Assembly (NCBI GenBank): GCA_905201175.1
Contig: CAJKNC010000003.1
Coordinates: 1-45,354 of the forward strand
Origin: an uncultured Succinatimonas sp.
GTDB lineage: Bacteria > Pseudomonadota > Gammaproteobacteria > Enterobacterales > Succinivibrionaceae
Reading direction: 5' to 3'
DNA: 45,354 nt
Shown here: positions 34,362-41,407 of the stretch, piece after piece
Position numbering within the stretch: position 1 is the first letter of the stretch
Layout of the letters: each line of letters starts with the position of its first letter
Position numbers and translations under genes: made by a program
The notes under the pieces: model-generated
The model's database searches: none
What the model was told of the DNA's origin: nothing
What the model saw: the letters and a program-made list of their open reading frames with translations, nothing else

Positions 34362-35978
34362 TCAGCCTTCGGCATCGGCTGCAGCCTGATTTAGCAGGCA
34401 TTTAGGATAATGCGCTCTCAGCTGCAGAGTCTTATCCTGATCATAGAGATTAAACTTCAAAATTTCATCCTGCTCCTCATAATCAGGAGCTGATTTAAAG
34501 GCCTCAATTCTGTCAGCTCCGCTGCTTTCAGAAGAGCTTCTGCAATCTGTCTGCTCTTTTTTAGGCTCTCTGATGCCTTCAAGCATGAACTCCTTTTCAT
34601 AAGGCAAAAAATCCTGATTGAGCCTAGGATCATAGCAGCGAATGGAATTTAAGTCTAAATCCTCTGCGGTGATTGCATTTAACAGAGCTCCGCCCTTTAC
34701 TCTTAGGTGAACAATCTTGTCGCTCTCAAGCTGTCTGATTTCCGAGACGGCTTCCAAAAGGCCCAGCATGCGATTGCCCAGCATGACCGCATTGACGCAT
34801 TCTCCGTAATGCTTAAGCTCTTCAAGAGCAATCAATGCTCCTTTTACATACAGAAGATCTTCTCCCAGCTGTATTCGGTAATAGTTATATACCCGCATCG
34901 TGCCGAAGGCGCAGAATACCCCCAGCGAGCGCAGCCTCTGCGTAAAGTTCTGCCCCTCAAGATTAAATTTATCCGCCCTGCTGCCTAAAACTGCACTTTC
35001 ATAAAAGCTTTTAAACAGACAGAAAGCCTCAGAGCCGCACTCTAAAATTACGCCGAAGGGAGTTAGGAAAATATCTGAATCAAGGCGATTGACGCTTTTA
35101 TCTCCGCTGCAAATATCGCAGATAAGCTTAGCGCGGATAAAATCCGGGACATAAAGCATATTCTGTGCCGCCGAGCCGCAGAGCCTTACAGCCTGGGCAT
35201 CCGCTTTAAGCACTATATCCGCAAGCCTTCCCTCTAAGGCCTCCTCAAGACGGAAAAAATCAAGCTCTGCATTTATAAGCGCGAAAATCCTATCCTGAGG
35301 CTTAACTAGCATAGCCAGGCTCGCTGCCGTAAGCTTCTGATGCTGCTGCCGGCGGCCGGCAATAAAATGCAGGCTTATATAAGAGAGCGCATGCTTTCTG
35401 CAGAAAGCCTCCAAATCTTCGCTGCCGCTTTGCCACTTATGCAGTCTGTCTAGGGAATACACCTCAAAATCGGTCAGGATTTTGCCTAAATCATGCGCCA
35501 GGCTTAAAATTATTAATGAAGCCCTAATGGCTGCAGATGAAGGCAGCTCCTTAAAGATCATAAGCTCTTTAGCCGTTTTTAAGGCCTGACAGGCTACATT
35601 TAATGAATGCCGAATCAGTCCTCCGGCAGCTGCGTCATGATGCAGCTCCGAAGCCGGAACTACCCCGACTTTCCTGATAAAGCGCATAATTACAGGCTTT
35701 ATGACTGCATCAAAATCATCCTTATAAAAGCCGCTTAAAAGCAGCAGCCTGTCTATATCTGAGGCATAATGCTCCCAAAGCTCCTCAAAGCTTGCCGTCC
35801 TGTAGAGTCTAAAGCCGTCAGTGCCTATATACATGCATTCATGATCATGCAGATAATCGGCTAAGGAATAAGCTTCCTTCTGAGCTTTTATATGTTTTTT
35901 AAATTTGAAGAATCTCACCGTGCCCTCCTTATTTAAAGCTAAACTCTTTTTAAGCCAGGCTTTAAAATTAGAAGGCAC
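34362..35978 (-). CDS. traI: MOB_H-family relaxase (TraI_2 domain)
   Basis: A 538-residue protein with the TraI_2 nuclease/HD-like domain of SXT/R391-type conjugative relaxases. The family signature is complete: PASELHH at 108-114, GG at 119-120 and H124 (PASExHHxxxxGGxxxHxL), then AHDLGK at 161-166 with D170, and the RRQQHQKL stretch near 209-216. In that family these residues bind metal and cut one DNA strand at oriT. The C-terminal half (about 330-538) resembles the family's C-terminal portion. SXT TraI is longer (about 700 residues). The start is a GTG at 35978 with a weak ribosome site, so the true start is unsure. No oriT, integrase or pore genes are visible nearby. Confidence 0.8.
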   Translation of the reverse strand: MPSNFKAWLKKSLALNKEGTVRFFKFKKHIKAQKEAYSLADYLHDHECMYIGTDGFRLYRTASFEELWEHYASDIDRLLLLSGFYKDDFDAVIKPVIMRFIRKVGVVPASELHHDAAAGGLIRHSLNVACQALKTAKELMIFKELPSSAAIRASLIILSLAHDLGKILTDFEVYSLDRLHKWQSGSEDLEAFCRKHALSYISLHFIAGRRQQHQKLTAASLAMLVKPQDRIFALINAELDFFRLEEALEGRLADIVLKADAQAVRLCGSAAQNMLYVPDFIRAKLICDICSGDKSVNRLDSDIFLTPFGVILECGSEAFCLFKSFYESAVLGSRADKFNLEGQNFTQRLRSLGVFCAFGTMRVYNYYRIQLGEDLLYVKGALIALEELKHYGECVNAVMLGNRMLGLLEAVSEIRQLESDKIVHLRVKGGALLNAITAEDLDLNSIRCYDPRLNQDFLPYEKEFMLEGIREPKKEQTDCRSSSESSGADRIEAFKSAPDYEEQDEILKFNLYDQDKTLQLRAHYPKCLLNQAAADAEG

Positions 35979-36018
35979 AAAATGCTTTATCTTAAATTAT
36001 CTTATTTAAAATCAGCAG

Positions 36019-36798
36019 CTAAAACAGAAGCTTTTGATAAAGCTGCGCATCTGCATCTTTATAGGTATTGAATACTACCTTAAGGCTGAGCTTTTTAGCC
36101 TTAAGCGTATTTAAAACTGTCGCTGCGGCAATTTCTGCCGCCTCATCATTAGGAAAGCGAAAGGCGCCGGTTGAAATGCAGCAGACAGCTATGCTTTTGA
36201 GCTTGTATGCAGCAGCCTGAGCTAAGATATTTTCATAAGTCTTCGCCAGGCTTTGCCTTAAGCTGTCGTTAAGCTCAAACAAGACCATAGGGCCTACGGC
36301 ATGGATGATATATCTGCACTTAAGATTATAGGCCTCTGTAATCACAGCCTCAGAGGTTTTTATATGCCCTATCTCTTTGCACCTAAAGCGCAGCTGCAGC
36401 CCGCTTTTAGAGTGAATGCAGTTATCTATGCAGAAATGCCGCGGAATAAAGCAGCCTAATAAGGAGCTGTTAGCCGCATTAACGATGGCATCTACCTTAA
36501 GACCGGTTATATCTCCCTGATAATGATAGATGCCGTCATTTAAAGGCGAGCTCTTAAGATCTTTAAGCTCTACTGTCTTCTGCTGTGCATTTTCATAGCT
36601 TAAGATGGCATCCTGAAGCTCAAAATACCTAGGATCGGGCAGCGACAGCGGCTGATACATATTCATCAAATCGCGCAGCAGGGCTCTCTGATGCGCGTAA
36701 TCTAAGGGACAGTTCCTGCCGTAGGACTTAAGTCTTGACTGCTTTGCCATCAAAAGAGCATTAGCTTCAAGGAGCATCTGCAGCGTAGGTTTTTCCAT
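36019..36798 (-). CDS. Zinc-dependent macrodomain protein (ADP-ribose hydrolase type)
   Basis: A macrodomain protein of about 259 residues. The core starts GDITGLKVDAIVNAANSSLLGCFIPRHFCIDN, followed by IHSKSGLQLRFRC and IIHAVGP. The GCFxPxHxCIDN pattern, with Cys, His and Cys ligands, is the mark of zinc macrodomains, which remove ADP-ribose from proteins. In Gram-positive pathogens these sit in SirTM operons, but no sirtuin or lipoyl partner is seen here. The long open frame starts at an ATG (36831) inside the Hsp20 terminator hairpin. I prefer the ATG at 36798, just after its T-run, though it has no clear ribosome site. It lies 40 nt upstream of the relaxase gene on the same strand. Confidence 0.85.
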   Translation of the reverse strand: MEKPTLQMLLEANALLMAKQSRLKSYGRNCPLDYAHQRALLRDLMNMYQPLSLPDPRYFELQDAILSYENAQQKTVELKDLKSSPLNDGIYHYQGDITGLKVDAIVNAANSSLLGCFIPRHFCIDNCIHSKSGLQLRFRCKEIGHIKTSEAVITEAYNLKCRYIIHAVGPMVLFELNDSLRQSLAKTYENILAQAAAYKLKSIAVCCISTGAFRFPNDEAAEIAAATVLNTLKAKKLSLKVVFNTYKDADAQLYQKLLF

Positions 36799-36834
36799 AT
36801 GCAAAAAAAAGCCATGAGGCTTTAGCCTCATGGC
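36799..36834 (-). terminator. Terminator of the Hsp20 operon
   Basis: A 10-bp perfect hairpin (GCCATGAGGC/GCCTCATGGC, 4-nt loop) is followed on the minus strand by eight T residues. It overlaps the 5' end of the macrodomain reading frame, so that gene depends on readthrough or on a promoter downstream of the hairpin. Confidence 0.9.
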
Positions 36835-36842
36835 GCTTATCC

Positions 36843-37241
36843 TTAATTAATCTTGATCGCACGGGTAATTGATTTAGCTTGCTTTTTAAGCTTTACGCTA
36901 AGAATGCCGTTTTCAAATTTGGCCTCAATTCCCTCAGGATCGACATCATTGAGCATGATGGAGCGGTTGTAAACTCCGCTCGTACGCTCATGCAGTATAA
37001 AATCTCCGCTGTCCTTATCAAAATCACCATGATGCTTAGCACTGATGGTCAAAACCTGATTTTCAAAGGACAGGCTGATATCTTCCTTCTTTACTCCCGG
37101 CAGATCTACTGAGAGCTCATAAGCATCATCTAAATTCTTCAGATCGCATTTAAGCTCCTCAGGACTCTTTATCAAATCAAAATTCTTAAGCGGACTTGAA
37201 AACAAGTCGAAAATCGTCGGCGTATTATTCTGTGTATTCAT
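36843..37241 (-). CDS. Small heat-shock protein Hsp20, third in operon
   Basis: An alpha-crystallin-type holdase chaperone of 132 residues. The alpha-crystallin domain starts near YELSVDLPGVKKEDI and ends with the conserved FENGILSVKLKK (the A-x-x-x-n-G-v-L motif). The C-terminal IXI-like tail is AIKIN. It is the last of three tandem paralogs, 20 nt after the second. The N-terminal NTPTIFDLFSSPLKNFD block is shared with the other two (TIFD or TLFDL). All three are acidic and short. Co-assembly of different subunits is possible. Confidence 0.93.
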   Translation of the reverse strand: MNTQNNTPTIFDLFSSPLKNFDLIKSPEELKCDLKNLDDAYELSVDLPGVKKEDISLSFENQVLTISAKHHGDFDKDSGDFILHERTSGVYNRSIMLNDVDPEGIEAKFENGILSVKLKKQAKSITRAIKIN

Positions 37242-37261
37242 AAAACCCTCCCTGCTTAAAG

Positions 37262-37666
37262 CTAGTGGATCTTAATCTCAAGCTTAGGACTCTTAGCAAT
37301 CTTGCCTAGGCTTACATCAAGCTCGCCCTTGACAAAGGCAGCATTGATATTATTCTCGTCAACATCCTCAAAGCTGAAGCTGCGCTCATAAGTGCCTTCA
37401 TAGCGCTCATTTAAAATATACTTTGAATTACCGCCGCTCTTTTGATGGTGTACAGCCTTGATTGTGAGCACGCCATTTTGGAAGTCGAGCTTTATATCTT
37501 CCTTTTTAACACCAGGCAGATCGGCTTTCAAGCTGTAGTGATCGCCTTTGTCTTCAATATCGCAGCTAAAGCTTTCATTTACAGTATTAGTAAACGGCCA
37601 AGAGCCTATATTGCTTGATAATAAATCAAATAATGTAGGAGCATAAACTCTATTCTGCATATTCAT
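37262..37666 (-). CDS. Small heat-shock protein Hsp20, second in operon
   Basis: A paralog of 134 residues with the same plan: a short N-terminal arm (APTLFDLLSSNIG), an alpha-crystallin domain from YSLKADLPGVKKEDIKLDF to AAFVKGELDVSLGK, and a short C-terminal KLEIKIH tail. The RSFSFEDVDENNI block is almost the same as in the first gene (RSFSFEDIDPQNI), which points to local duplication. AGAGGAG before the ATG is a strong ribosome site. Confidence 0.93.
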   Translation of the reverse strand: MNMQNRVYAPTLFDLLSSNIGSWPFTNTVNESFSCDIEDKGDHYSLKADLPGVKKEDIKLDFQNGVLTIKAVHHQKSGGNSKYILNERYEGTYERSFSFEDVDENNINAAFVKGELDVSLGKIAKSPKLEIKIH

Positions 37667-37690
37667 AATAATCTCCTCTAAGCTCTCAAA

Positions 37691-38155
37691 TTAGTTAATC
37701 TTGATATTAACAGACGGGTTCTTCTGAAGCTTATTAAGCTTTATCTTAAGCTCGCCCTCATCAAAGCTTGCTTCAATATTCTGCGGATCGATATCCTCAA
37801 AGCTGAAGCTGCGCTCATAAGTGCCCTCAAAGCGCTCGTTTAATACAAAATTATTCTGCTTTTCATTCTTGTTTTGATGATGAGCAGCTTTGATGCTCAA
37901 GACGCCATCATTAAAATCAAGCTTGATATCTTCCTTCTTAACTCCCGGCAGATCGGCTTTGAGCTCATAATGATCATCGCAGTCCTCAATATCTACCTTG
38001 AAGCTGTCCTGAAAGCCGCTGTCTTTGAAAAAGCTGAAATCATCAAGAGGACGATTGAAAATATCAAAGATAGTCGGCATCTTCTGATAATGATTTAACA
38101 TGTTCTGCTGTTGCTGAGCATTGTTTTGTAACATCATTTTCTTAAACTTATTCAT
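37691..38155 (-). CDS. Small heat-shock protein Hsp20, first in operon
   Basis: The first and longest paralog (154 residues from the ATG at 38155). It has a Met/Gln-rich N-terminal arm (KKMMLQNNAQQQQNMLNH) not found in the others, then MPTIFDIFNRPLDDF. The alpha-crystallin domain runs from YELKADLPGVKKEDI to ASFDEGELKIKLNK. The tail is NIKIN. AGGAG is 8 nt before the ATG at 38155; an ATG at 38161 is too close to it. A sigma-32-like promoter lies upstream. The operon likely responds to heat or protein damage. Confidence 0.93.
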   Translation of the reverse strand: MNKFKKMMLQNNAQQQQNMLNHYQKMPTIFDIFNRPLDDFSFFKDSGFQDSFKVDIEDCDDHYELKADLPGVKKEDIKLDFNDGVLSIKAAHHQNKNEKQNNFVLNERFEGTYERSFSFEDIDPQNIEASFDEGELKIKLNKLQKNPSVNIKIN

Positions 38156-38216
38156 AATCATCGCTCCTGAGCCTTTATTTTTATCTTGGCTCTTATCTTT
38201 CTTTTTACACTTACTA

Positions 38217-38244
38217 AAGTGGGGATGATTTTATAAATTTCAAA
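38217..38244 (-). promoter_or_regulatory. Sigma-32-like heat-shock promoter
   Basis: On the minus strand TTTGAAA, 13 nt of spacer, then CCCCACTT. The consensus is CTTGAAA-N(11-16)-CCCCATNT, so both boxes match nearly fully. It lies about 60 nt upstream of the first Hsp20 start codon. Confidence 0.75.
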
Positions 38245-38365
38245 GAAATGAGTTTTGTTATCAATTAGTTAATTTGATCTTTAAATTTAGGAATTAATCC
38301 CCATATATAAGCTGGACGCCTTATTTCACAGCTCTTCAAAACAAAGCTGTCCTTATGCTGACAGC

Positions 38366-38407
38366 TTAAAACAAAACCTCAAAAGGCTCATAAGGCCTTT
38401 TGAGGTT
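38366..38407 (-). terminator. Terminator of the truB-linked exported-protein operon
   Basis: A 13-bp perfect hairpin (AACCTCAAAAGGC/GCCTTTTGAGGTT, 7-nt loop) is followed on the minus strand by TTGTTTT. It lies about 140 nt after the stop codon of the last gene of that operon. Confidence 0.75.
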
Positions 38408-38543
38408 AGATATTGAAAAATCAAAAAAAAATTTTTTTACAAATATAAGCTTTGCAAAATCTCTTAGGCAGCCTTTTCAGCAGCTGCCGCTTCTGCAAGC
38501 TGCTCCTTTATTAAAAACAGCAGCTTAGTGAGACTTCGGCAGA

Positions 38544-39287
38544 TTACTCAAAATCAACTACCGGATTTTGTACGGAGAAGAGGAATTTAGCATCATCAAT
38601 GGCCCACTTGCCGTCAATAAAGCTCATATTGACTGAAGTAGTCCCCTCAACAAAGGACATAATGCCTGTAGATTTTAAATACTCGTCATTTACCCAGGGC
38701 GATTTATTAGTAAGCGCAGAATCGAAGCTTACCGTAACTGAAGGCTTTTTATCCTTAATCTGGGTCTTAGAAAACGAATTAATCTTTTTTACTGCCATAT
38801 AGCCGACTCTTAAGCCCACACGTCTCAAGTTTGATATTACTTGAATATAATCATGAGCCTTAGGGGTAAACTTCATTAAAAAGCCCGTAAACTTGAACTT
38901 TTGACCATTATAATCAAGCTCCTCAAAGGTGCCTGACTCAAACTCCATCAAGCCTAGCTTTTCCAGCACGCGCCCTTGGGAAATCATGCTCTCCCAGCCC
39001 TGACGCTCCGCTGGATGATAATTTTTATTCTTATTTAGAGGATTGCTGGGATCCTCAGCATCCATGGTCATCTCATAGAGACTAGAAGGAATGCCCGGAG
39101 CTGAGGCTATGACCTTCTGCTTATTGAGCTTTTCGTTCAATAAATACTCAAAGGTAGCATTTTCTGCTTTGGATAAATCTACAGCCTGCGCTTTAACCTG
39201 CGCTTGCGGCTGTTCCTGCGCTATTGATGAATTTGCCAGCAGCGCAGCTGACAGGCCTAATGCCAATAATGCTTTTAATTTCAACAT
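38544..39287 (-). CDS. Exported protein of unknown function
   Basis: I do not recognise a family. A Sec signal peptide (MLKLKALLALGLSAALLANSSIA) with cleavage before QEQP gives a periplasmic protein; no lipobox. I choose the ATG at 39287 (247 residues), just 4 nt after the upstream lipoprotein gene, because it starts the signal peptide directly. A longer frame from 39311 overlaps that gene. The mature part has LNKQKVIASAPGIPSS near the start and mostly beta-like strands ending in SFIDGKWAIDDAKFLFSV. The layout recalls the upstream lipoprotein (a short helix, LNK(T/Q)xVK, then strands), so the two may be distant paralogs. Confidence 0.75.
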   Translation of the reverse strand: MLKLKALLALGLSAALLANSSIAQEQPQAQVKAQAVDLSKAENATFEYLLNEKLNKQKVIASAPGIPSSLYEMTMDAEDPSNPLNKNKNYHPAERQGWESMISQGRVLEKLGLMEFESGTFEELDYNGQKFKFTGFLMKFTPKAHDYIQVISNLRRVGLRVGYMAVKKINSFSKTQIKDKKPSVTVSFDSALTNKSPWVNDEYLKSTGIMSFVEGTTSVNMSFIDGKWAIDDAKFLFSVQNPVVDFE

Positions 39288-39291
39288 AATC

Positions 39292-40002
39292 TTACTTGAT
39301 ATTCTGCTCAATAAAATTCTTTAAATAATCGAAGCTGAAGGACTCGGCAACCATGACTTCCCAGCCATGCTCAGTCTGCTTTAGCTTGTAAGTGCTGTTG
39401 TCGGAAATATCCTTTAAAACGCCTGACTTAATTATGACCTCTTTGCTGATGCCCTTAGGATAATTGCAGATCCCTTTTTTAAAGGTTACCTCGCTTACAG
39501 TGATGCCGTTATGCTCCTTAGGAGGCGTAAAGCTGACAATCTTGTCTACGCACAATACGCCGGCATCGACTACAGGCAGTCCCATCATCGGCATAACCTG
39601 TACATCCTTTTTGAGATCTTCCTTATAATCAATTATATAGCCGTAGGTCTTCTCGCCTTCGCCGAAGGCTGCAGGAGCGATAAATTCCTGCTCCTTAAGC
39701 TCCACTCCGCCGGCTTTTTCAAAGGCCTTGGCATAATCAATTAAAGCATCGTATACGCCGACGTCCTTAACCTTGTACTGCTTGCCTTCATTTTCCTTAG
39801 CATGGGGATCCTCAAGAGCAAAGATATTGTTCTGCGCATCAATAATAATGCCCGGCCCCATAATCTTAACATTAGTCTTATTTAAAACCCTATCCAGGGC
39901 TGCTTTAAAATTCTTTTCCGTAGCCTCAGACGGATCTGTTCTGCAGCCGTTTAATGCAAAGACGCAAGCGGCTGCCAATGCCAATACTATAATTTTCTTC
40001 AT
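39292..40002 (-). CDS. Putative lipoprotein of unknown function
   Basis: A lipoprotein of 236 residues. The longer open frame starts at 40107, but it overlaps truB; the ATG at 40002 gives a clean signal peptide (MKKIIVLALAAACVFALNGC) with lipobox ALNGC and lipidated Cys20. The truB stop codon overlaps this ATG (TAATG), so translation is coupled. No domain is recognised. The mature protein has an N-terminal helix (EKNFKAALDRVLN) and a mixed alpha/beta body, and ends in GWEVMVAESFSFDYLKNFIEQ. With the next gene it forms a pair of exported proteins co-transcribed with truB. Confidence 0.8.
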   Translation of the reverse strand: MKKIIVLALAAACVFALNGCRTDPSEATEKNFKAALDRVLNKTNVKIMGPGIIIDAQNNIFALEDPHAKENEGKQYKVKDVGVYDALIDYAKAFEKAGGVELKEQEFIAPAAFGEGEKTYGYIIDYKEDLKKDVQVMPMMGLPVVDAGVLCVDKIVSFTPPKEHNGITVSEVTFKKGICNYPKGISKEVIIKSGVLKDISDNSTYKLKQTEHGWEVMVAESFSFDYLKNFIEQNIK

Positions 40003-40991
40003 TACTGATTTATTCCCATAGGATGAGACATCATGCGCTCGGGAATAATATACCCGCAGGAGATTCTGGCTACGCCTAAAAACTCTCCTTCGCAGCGCAC
40101 CTGCCATGGACCATCATAAAGCTTGCGCTCACAGGAAAACTGCAGATTCTGCAAATCCTCGCGCAGACGTATTCCATGGCATAAATCCAAAGCTTCCTTG
40201 CGCTGTAAGGTCAGACAGGGAAGCCAATTCATGACTTGGTCTATAGGCAGCAATAATTTGTCAAGCTGCGTAAAATCAGCAGGATCTGCGCGCCCATCGC
40301 AGAGATCCTGCAGCTCCTCTAAGCCAATCATCTCATTTTCAGGCAGGCCCTGAACCCCAATTCTGCGCAGCATGGTAACATAGGCCCCGCAGCCTAGGGC
40401 ATTGCCTATATCTGCAATCAAAGTGCGGATATAGGTGCCCTTTGAGCAGTAAACCTCCACCGTAAATGACGGCTCAGCTCCGGATTTTACTTCTTTGAGC
40501 TCTAAGGAATAGATCTCCACCTCGCGTTTGGGAACCTCAACTTCCTGTCCTTTGCGCGCATACTTGTACAGCGGCCTGCCTGATACCTTAATTGCCGAAT
40601 AAATAGGCGGAGTCTGAACAATCCTGCCTTTAAACTGCTCTAGCACCTTTTCTACATGCTCTAAGGCATCCTTGACCTCGGCTGTAGCAACAATCTCTCC
40701 TTCAGCATCAGCAGAGGTAGTCACAATGCCTAAGCGTCCTGTAGCTATATATCTTTTACGTCCCTCTAAAAAATAAGTAGAAAACTTAGTTGCCTCTCCT
40801 AAGCAAATAGGCAAGAGCCCTGAGGCTAACGGATCTAAAGCTCCGGTATGGCCTCCCTTTTGAGCTCTGAACATGCCTCTGACCCTAGTTAAGACTAAAG
40901 AAGAGGATACGCCTTTAGGCTTGTCTAAAAGCAAGACTCCATCTACAGCGCGTTTAGGCACGCGCATGACCTTTAAATGATTATTCTGCAT
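40002..40991 (-). CDS. truB: tRNA pseudouridine-55 synthase TruB
   Basis: Makes pseudouridine 55 in the tRNA T-loop. The catalytic aspartate sits in GGHTGALDPLASGLLPICLG, with GVLLLDKPKGVSS before it and the pocket residues KVSGRPLYKYARKG and YCSKGTYIRTLIADIG later. The 329 residues are a little longer than usual. Two ATGs compete for the start: 40991 and 40967. Each has an AAGG or AAAGG only 2-3 nt before it, too close to judge. In E. coli truB follows rbfA and infB; here it stands alone with two exported-protein genes downstream. Confidence 0.95.
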   Translation of the reverse strand: MQNNHLKVMRVPKRAVDGVLLLDKPKGVSSSLVLTRVRGMFRAQKGGHTGALDPLASGLLPICLGEATKFSTYFLEGRKRYIATGRLGIVTTSADAEGEIVATAEVKDALEHVEKVLEQFKGRIVQTPPIYSAIKVSGRPLYKYARKGQEVEVPKREVEIYSLELKEVKSGAEPSFTVEVYCSKGTYIRTLIADIGNALGCGAYVTMLRRIGVQGLPENEMIGLEELQDLCDGRADPADFTQLDKLLLPIDQVMNWLPCLTLQRKEALDLCHGIRLREDLQNLQFSCERKLYDGPWQVRCEGEFLGVARISCGYIIPERMMSHPMGINQ

Positions 40992-41176
40992 AGACCTTAT
41001 TGTGACTATATGATATCTTTAAATCAAGCCTGAAATTTACTCAAATAGATTCAATGTGTAAAGGGGCTTCAGCATAAAATAGTAAATTATACGGCCTCAT
41101 TTGACAGCTGCGGTAAATATTGACGGCCGCAGCAGGGCTTTATCTGCCGCATCAGATACGTTAAAGGCTAAGAAGC

Positions 41177-41221
41177 ATGACAACAGCCAGAGTTATTGAA
41201 TGCAGCTGCAGTCAGGCTTAA
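41177..41221 (+). CDS. Possible 14-codon small ORF upstream of ffs
   Basis: ATG at 41177 opens MTTARVIECSCSQA and stops at 41219-41221; AGAAG lies just before it. The palindrome AGGCAAGATCTTGCCT follows directly and could act as its terminator. Nothing beyond the start and weak ribosome site supports translation. Confidence 0.15.
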   Translation: MTTARVIECSCSQA

Positions 41222-41226
41222 TAAGC

Positions 41227-41242
41227 AGGCAAGATCTTGCCT
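41227..41242. promoter_or_regulatory. Perfect palindrome overlapping the ffs -35 box
   Basis: AGGCAAGATCTTGCCT is a 16-bp perfect palindrome. Its right arm TTGCCT is also the best -35 for ffs. Followed by TTTTAAT, it could be either a terminator for an upstream transcript or an operator. Confidence 0.45.
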
Positions 41243-41265
41243 TTTAATAAAAAATTCAGTATCAT
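41237..41265 (+). promoter_or_regulatory. Promoter of the SRP RNA gene
   Basis: TTGCCT at 41237-41242, a 17-bp spacer and TATCAT at 41260-41265. A start near 41273 would leave a short 5' leader of about 5 nt to be cut before the mature GGGGG end. Confidence 0.6.
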
Positions 41266-41277
41266 GTTCCATGCAAT

Positions 41278-41391
41278 GGGGGACAGGCTGGTCCTCGCGT
41301 ACTTGTCACTGGTATAATTGGTCAGGTTCGGAAGGAAGCAGCCAGGATCAGCGTTCAAGGTACCGCGATGTGGTCGGTCTGGCCCCCGCCC
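41278..41391 (+). ncRNA. ffs: Signal recognition particle RNA (4.5S, small bacterial type)
   Basis: The RNA partner of Ffh in co-translational targeting of membrane proteins. The universally conserved core GGTCAGGTTCGGAAGGAAGC is at 41320-41339: the symmetric loop, the GGAA tetraloop and the Ffh-binding AGCAGCC side. The ends pair as GGGGG (41278-41282) with CCCCC (41383-41387). The length of 114 nt equals that of E. coli 4.5S RNA. Reading frames that run through it are spurious. No terminator separates it from the following gene. Confidence 0.95.
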
Positions 41392-41407
41392 GAAGGATAT
41401 AAATTAT

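Larger units (their letters stand above)
38162..38543. other. Intergenic region between the Hsp20 operon and the truB-linked genes
   Basis: It contains the heat-shock promoter (38217-38244) and a strong hairpin terminator (38370-38407). A minus-strand reading frame of about 20 codons at 38463-38525 (ending EAAAAEKAA) has no start codon. The remainder is A/T-rich, with an A-run and a T-run near 38422-38440. Confidence 0.5.

Noticed and set aside
28475..35978. A complete integrative conjugative element or prophage
   Set aside because: No integrase, att repeats, pore, lysis or structural genes are present in the window; only the relaxase, coupling protein and DUF4400-like genes are found.
38463..38525. 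A minus-strand run of about 20 codons ending in Ala/Glu/Lys residues
   Set aside because: No start codon or ribosome site; the frame opens right after a stop codon and looks like chance.
39292..40107. A longer start for the lipoprotein at 40107
   Set aside because: The extra 35 residues overlap truB and precede a perfect signal peptide and lipobox, so the ATG at 40002 is preferred.
41196..41402. Open frames reading through the SRP RNA gene
   Set aside because: They overlap the conserved SRP RNA core and show no protein-like pattern; the downstream gene's frame only appears to start there because it is open upstream of 41408.
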